Shown piece after piece: positions 15,541-19,415 of a stretch of 19,415 bases of DNA. Source of the DNA: an uncultured Lachnospiraceae bacterium (GTDB lineage: Bacteria; Bacillota; Clostridia; Lachnospirales; Lachnospiraceae). Position numbers and translations under genes: made by a program. The stretch spans positions 89,941 through 109,355 of the forward strand of contig CAJUCK010000003.1 in the NCBI GenBank assembly GCA_910585395.1. Direction: 5' to 3'. The notes beneath the pieces are model-generated. The model saw nothing but the letters and a program-made list of their open reading frames with translations. It had not been told where the DNA came from and did not search any database. Numbering within the stretch: the first letter of the stretch is position 1; every line of letters starts with the position of its first letter.

Positions 15541-16878
15541 ATGAACAAAGATTTGACTACCGGAAAACCTGAAACCGTATTATGGAAATTTTGTCTGCCC
15601 CTGTTTGGAAGCATCATTTTTCAGCAGCTATACAATATCGCTGACAGCCTGGTTGCTGGTAAATTTATTGGAGAACATGCCTTGGCAGCCGTAGGGAACA
15701 GTTATGAAATCACACTAATTTTCATTGCTTTTGCCTTTGGCTGCAATATCGGCTGTTCCGTAATCGTCTCCCAGTTATTTGGAGCCAAAAATTATCGTGA
15801 TATGAAAACTTCTATCTACACCACATTGATTTTCAGCGGCGTATTATGTGCACTTTTAATGATATTCGGCATACTTTCCTGCGGAGCTCTCTTAAATATA
15901 ATACATACCCCCTCAGAAATATTTTACGACTCCAAACTGTATCTTTACATCTATATCCTGGGGCTGCCCTTCCTGTTTTTTTATAATATTGCAACAGGTA
16001 TTTTTTCAGCTCTAGGAGATTCCAAAACGCCTTTTGTGTTCCTTGCAGTCTCTTCCACTTCCAATATCCTTATAGACGTCCTGTTTGTGTCTGGATTCCA
16101 TATGGGCGTTGCAGGTGTGGCATGGGCTACTTTTCTATGCCAGGGCGTCAGCTGTCTGCTGGCAATGTCTGTGGTGCAAAAGAGACTCTCTGCTATCCGC
16201 ACAGAAGGGAAAATAACGATCTGCTCTCTCGACGCTCTCAAAAAAATTGCTGTGATAGCCATTCCCAGCATTTTACAGCAGGGATTTATCTCGATTGGAA
16301 ATATCATTATTCAAGGTGTAATCAATGACTGCGGTGTAGGTGTGACTGCGGGATATTCAGCTTCTATAAAACTTAATAACCTGGTAATTACTTCTTTCAC
16401 CACTTTAGGAAATGGAATGTCCAATTACACTGCTCAAAATATAGGCGCTGGAATGACTGCAAGGGTGAAATCTGGCTTTCAAGCAGGTGTAAAAATGGTA
16501 TGGATTCTATGCGTTCCTATTGTGGCACTTTATCTTTTGGCCGCAGAATTGCTGATAACATTTTTTATCAATTCCCCTTCTGACCTTGCACTGACTTCTG
16601 GTGTACAGTTTCTATATATTGCTGCGCCTTTCTATTTTATCATCTCCATCAAATTAACTGCAGACGGAATCCTGCGCGGCGCTGGACAAATGCGGAATTT
16701 TATGATATCGACCTTTACAGATTTAATCCTGAGGGTAGCGCTGGCTGAAATACTTGTCACTCAGGCAGGCTACCTTGGCATTTGGTGCGCATGGCCTATT
16801 GGATGGACCACCGGCATGATACTGTCTGTACTGTTTTACCGGAAGGGTATCTCTAAAGTCGCAGAATTAAAATCTTAA
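15541..16878 (+). CDS. MATE-family efflux transporter
   Basis: A 445-residue membrane protein with about 12 hydrophobic helices. It has MATE landmarks: the opening TGKPETVLWKFCLPLFGSII, FQQLYNIADSLVAGKFIGEHALAAVG in the first helix pair, and GLPFLFFYNIATGIFSALGDSKTP in the middle. The same pattern recurs in the second half (IPSILQQGFISIGNIIIQG). These proteins export drugs or metabolites using Na+ or H+ gradients. The start at 15541 is preceded by AAAGG. An in-frame TTG at 15490 would add 17 residues but lies at the expected transcription start and lacks a ribosome site. It is the only plus-strand gene in the window and converges on pyrD. The substrate is unknown. Confidence 0.93.
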   Translation: MNKDLTTGKPETVLWKFCLPLFGSIIFQQLYNIADSLVAGKFIGEHALAAVGNSYEITLIFIAFAFGCNIGCSVIVSQLFGAKNYRDMKTSIYTTLIFSGVLCALLMIFGILSCGALLNIIHTPSEIFYDSKLYLYIYILGLPFLFFYNIATGIFSALGDSKTPFVFLAVSSTSNILIDVLFVSGFHMGVAGVAWATFLCQGVSCLLAMSVVQKRLSAIRTEGKITICSLDALKKIAVIAIPSILQQGFISIGNIIIQGVINDCGVGVTAGYSASIKLNNLVITSFTTLGNGMSNYTAQNIGAGMTARVKSGFQAGVKMVWILCVPIVALYLLAAELLITFFINSPSDLALTSGVQFLYIAAPFYFIISIKLTADGILRGAGQMRNFMISTFTDLILRVALAEILVTQAGYLGIWCAWPIGWTTGMILSVLFYRKGISKVAELKS

Positions 16879-16930
16879 TAAAGTTAATTCGTAAGAAACA
16901 TATGTCATTTTCTCCCTTAAAATAATCAAG

Positions 16931-17021
16931 GACTGCCGCAAAATCGTATCAGACACCATTGATTATACTACAGAAATGTAAGGTGACTTCTCTAATTATC
17001 TGATACAATTTTGCGGCAGTC
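16931..17021. repeat. 91-bp inverted repeat between the MATE gene and pyrD
   Basis: Arms of 23 bp (16931-16953 and 16999-17021) pair with a single mismatch. They begin GACTGCCGCAAAAT and end in the complement. A 45-bp centre contains a further CACC/GGTG pair. Neither side has a T run, so it is not a standard terminator, though it may act as a bidirectional one between the convergent genes. Its size and ends suggest a MITE-like or REP-like element. I cannot show other copies in this window. Confidence 0.75.
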
Positions 17022-17023
17022 TC

Positions 17024-17055
17024 TGCTTAATTAACTCACTGCTTAATTAACTCAC
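17024..17055. repeat. Perfect 16-bp tandem duplication at the pyrD stop
   Basis: TGCTTAATTAACTCAC occurs twice in a row (17024-17039 and 17040-17055). The second copy, on the minus strand, contains the last codons and stop of pyrD. The duplication abuts the 91-bp inverted repeat and may be a scar of slippage or insertion. The protein is unaffected. Confidence 0.85.
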
Positions 17056-17949
17056 CGCTCCAATCAATTCATTGACATCTTTGACATGATACTGCTCCAT
17101 ATACTCCCGAATGCCATTTACAATCTCCACTGTCACTGTGGGATTGCGGAAGTTTGCAGTTCCTACTGACACGGCTGTAGCTCCGGCGAGAATCATTTCT
17201 ATGGCATCTTCCGCTGTCATAATCCCTCCCATACCAATAATGGGAATATGTACCGCCTGTGCCGCCTGATATACCATGCGCACTGCCACAGGATGAATCG
17301 CCGGACCAGACAAACCGCCCGTTTTGTTGGCAAGTGCAAATGACCTGCTGTGAATATCAATTTTCATACCTGTAATAGTATTGATCAGAGAAAGTGCATC
17401 AGCGCCTCCTGCCTCTGCTGCTTTCGCCATCTCTGTAATATCTGTCACATTCGGGCTTAATTTCATGATAATTGGCTGCTTCGCATATTTTTTTACTTCT
17501 TTTGTAACTGCTTCCACAGACTGAGGGCTCTGCCCGAAAGCAATCCCTCCCTCTTCCACATTGGGACAAGAAATATTGATCTCGAGCATATCCACAGGCT
17601 GGCTGGCAAGACGCTTTACTACTTCACAGTAATCATCTACTGTCCTGCCGCAGACATTTACTACGATTCTAGTATCATATTTTGTCAAAAAAGGCATATC
17701 TCTCTCTATAAAAACGTCAACCCCAGGATTCTGAAGTCCCACTGCATTCAGCATACCGCCATATGTTTCTGCAATTCTCGGAGTTGGATTTCCTTCCCAT
17801 GGCACATTGGCAACACCTTTTGTCACCACCGCTCCCAGCTTATTTAAATCCACAAACTCTGCAAACTCCACCCCAGATCCAAAGGTTCCTGAAGCAGTCA
17901 TGACTGGGTTTTTCAGAGTCAGACCTGCAAGATTCACTTTTGTGTTCAT
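17047..17949 (-). CDS. pyrD: Dihydroorotate dehydrogenase, class 1B catalytic subunit
   Basis: PyrD oxidises dihydroorotate to orotate using FMN. The 300-residue protein shows the class 1 signatures: ASGTFGSG (19-26), the FMN-contact lysine K44 in VTKGV, NAVGLQNPG, and the active-site cysteine C128 in NISCPN. IGMGGIMTAEDA near residue 240 binds the FMN phosphate. Cysteine as the catalytic base and the adjacent pyrK mark it as class 1B, the NAD-linked form that works as a PyrD2-PyrK2 complex. Its ATG overlaps the pyrK stop by one base (TGATG), indicating coupled translation. A pyrE gene would often follow next in related genomes; here the 91-bp repeat and a convergent MATE gene follow instead. 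Confidence 0.97.
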   Translation of the reverse strand: MNTKVNLAGLTLKNPVMTASGTFGSGVEFAEFVDLNKLGAVVTKGVANVPWEGNPTPRIAETYGGMLNAVGLQNPGVDVFIERDMPFLTKYDTRIVVNVCGRTVDDYCEVVKRLASQPVDMLEINISCPNVEEGGIAFGQSPQSVEAVTKEVKKYAKQPIIMKLSPNVTDITEMAKAAEAGGADALSLINTITGMKIDIHSRSFALANKTGGLSGPAIHPVAVRMVYQAAQAVHIPIIGMGGIMTAEDAIEMILAGATAVSVGTANFRNPTVTVEIVNGIREYMEQYHVKDVNELIGAVS

Positions 17950-18716
17950 CAGAATTCCACCTCCTCTGCACGAAATACCGGTCCTTCCTTACAGATTCGT
18001 TTATTATTTACATTGGTATGCCTGTCCTTTTCCTTCGATCTGCAGACACAGCCCAGACAGGCTCCAATGCCGCAGGCCATCCGCTCTTCTAAAGACAGCC
18101 AGCATTCTATATGCTTCTCTGCTGCATATGCTTTCAGAGCACGCAGCATCGGCATAGGACCGCAGGCATATATAATCTCTGCATCTAATCCGTTTTCCCG
18201 AATGACATCCAGCACATTTCCGTCTGTTCCATAACTTCCATCTTCTGTTGCCACATAGACTGCTCCTAGTTTTTTAAATTCCTCCTGTAAAAACAGAGAA
18301 TCACGATATCCCAGAATCAGTTGTTTCTCACAATCCAGTTCTCTGGCAAGCTGCAGCATGGGAGGAATACCAATACCGCCGCCTATTATAAATGCTTTTT
18401 TCTCTTTGAGCGGAAATCCATTTCCAAGAGGGCCCACAATATCAAGGCTTCTTCCTGTACGTAACTGAGATAATTCCTCTGTTCCTTTTCCCACAACACG
18501 ATAGACAATGCGGACAGATTTGTCTTCCCTGTCAATCTCACAAATACTGATTGGCCGTGGCAGAAGCCTGCTGCCCTCATGGCAGTATACAGATATAAAC
18601 TGTCCCGCCTTAGACAAGGCTGCCACACGCTCTGTCTTCAACCACATACTGTATATCCCATAAGAAATTTCTTCCTGCCGGATAATTACCGCCTGCTCTT
18701 TAAATTTTTCCGCCAT
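17949..18716 (-). CDS. pyrK: Dihydroorotate dehydrogenase electron-transfer subunit
   Basis: PyrK carries FAD and a [2Fe-2S] cluster and passes electrons from PyrD to NAD+. In this 255-residue protein RPIS (54-57) is the FAD-binding motif, GGGIGIPPM (112-120) begins the NAD-binding domain, and C215-x4-C220-x2-C223-x18-C242 hold the cluster. The start is supported by AGGTAGGAG upstream. It lies 26 bp after pyrF and overlaps pyrD by one base, in the order pyrF-pyrK-pyrD. Confidence 0.96.
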   Translation of the reverse strand: MAEKFKEQAVIIRQEEISYGIYSMWLKTERVAALSKAGQFISVYCHEGSRLLPRPISICEIDREDKSVRIVYRVVGKGTEELSQLRTGRSLDIVGPLGNGFPLKEKKAFIIGGGIGIPPMLQLARELDCEKQLILGYRDSLFLQEEFKKLGAVYVATEDGSYGTDGNVLDVIRENGLDAEIIYACGPMPMLRALKAYAAEKHIECWLSLEERMACGIGACLGCVCRSKEKDRHTNVNNKRICKEGPVFRAEEVEF

Positions 18717-18742
18717 ACTCTCTCTTCTCCTACCTGTCCGTC

Positions 18743-19415
18743 CTATTTTACTGCCTGAAGCGCATTGTCAATATCTCGTTTCATTGCTTCCACTGCAGCT
18801 CTGGACGCTTCCCCGAAATGCTCTGCACCAAATTTTACATATGCTTCCTGCTGATAGGCCGCAATAATCCCCCGTGAAGAATTCACAATAGCCCCCAGTC
18901 CATCTTCATTGAAAAAATGTACCAAATCTGCACCTTTCCCCCCCTGTGCCCCATAGCCTGGCACTAAAATAAAACTTTTGGGCATAATCCGGCGCAGTAT
19001 TTTTCCCATTTCCGGATAAGTGGCGCCTACAACTGCCCCAATGTAGCTATAGTCTGTACCCATACAATCCTCTCCCCATTGCGCTACTTTTTCTCCCACC
19101 AGTTCATACAAGGGCCTGCCATCAATCATTTGGTCCTGAAACTCACCGCTGGAAGGATTGGAGGTCTTTACGAGAACAAACAAGCCTTTTTTCTCTTCTT
19201 TGCATACATCTGCAAAGGGCTTCACTCCATCTGTCCCAAGGTAAGGATTTACCGTAATAAAATCTTCTCCAAAAGGATGATATGCTTTGCTTCCCACCTT
19301 CACTGTTCCAATATGACCTGCTGCATACGCTGCAGAAGTAGAACCGATATCTCCCCGCTTAATATCACCGATCACAATCAGATTTTTCTGGTGACAATAA
19401 TCCACTGCCTTTTGA
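18743..19415 (-). CDS. pyrF: Orotidine 5'-phosphate decarboxylase, type 2 (partial)
   Basis: PyrF removes the carboxyl group of OMP to give UMP, the last step of the pathway. About 224 C-terminal residues are present. The N-terminus lies beyond the right window edge, since the reading frame is open to the end (QKAVDYCHQKN) and a GTG at 19405 is internal. The catalytic lysine lies in IGDIKRGDIGSTS. LVKTSNPSSGEFQ and VPGYGAQGGKG, followed by NSSRGI, match type-2 OMP decarboxylases, which are longer than the PyrF of Bacillus. It heads the visible pyrFKD operon; promoter and any leader control lie outside the window. Confidence 0.95.
   Translation of the reverse strand, partial: QKAVDYCHQKNLIVIGDIKRGDIGSTSAAYAAGHIGTVKVGSKAYHPFGEDFITVNPYLGTDGVKPFADVCKEEKKGLFVLVKTSNPSSGEFQDQMIDGRPLYELVGEKVAQWGEDCMGTDYSYIGAVVGATYPEMGKILRRIMPKSFILVPGYGAQGGKGADLVHFFNEDGLGAIVNSSRGIIAAYQQEAYVKFGAEHFGEASRAAVEAMKRDIDNALQAVK

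Overview
The window looks like chromosome from a Gram-positive gut Firmicute of the family Lachnospiraceae (Blautia/Ruminococcus/Dorea-like). The grounds are strong AGGAGG-type ribosome sites, a class 1B PyrK/PyrD pair with type-2 PyrF, an RsgI-like anti-sigma factor, and a large secreted glycosidase ending in BspA-type leucine-rich repeats. The genus cannot be fixed from the sequence alone. All genes lie on the minus strand except one MATE transporter.

Reading down the minus strand from the right edge: pyrF (cut by the window end), pyrK and pyrD form a tight pyrimidine operon (17047-19415). A 91-bp near-perfect inverted repeat lies between pyrD and the convergent MATE gene. The MATE transporter (plus strand) and a LysR regulator (minus strand) are divergent and share a short AT-rich control region. 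Next come a rubredoxin-GltB fusion protein with its own promoter and terminator, and then a 1839-residue secreted GH127/GH146-type beta-L-arabinofuranosidase (7137-12656) with lectin, Ig, carbohydrate-binding, helical-repeat and LRR modules. A perfect-stem terminator closes that gene.

Below it is a likely co-transcribed set: a small secreted lysine-rich protein with two related domains, an ECF sigma factor split by a one-base frameshift in a homopolymer, and a membrane RsgI-like anti-sigma factor overlapping the sigma gene by ATGA. The anti-sigma factor keeps the Asn-Pro self-cleavage motif and carries a long KDKDNSSN-repeat tail. A terminator ends this set.

The last block starts at a good sigma-A promoter and is a five-gene run: pyrE, a 50-residue membrane protein, a VanZ-family protein, a small membrane protein and an M29 aminopeptidase with a long N-terminal extension. 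pyrE has the same strand and relative order as pyrFKD but sits about 13 kb away, so the region between may be an insertion into an ancestral pyrFKDE cluster.

I see no CRISPR array, phage, transposase, tRNA or rRNA, and no clear new multi-gene system. The most notable items are the broken sigma/anti-sigma pair, the modular arabinofuranosidase, the rubredoxin-GltB fusion, the inverted repeat and the overlooked 50-residue gene.
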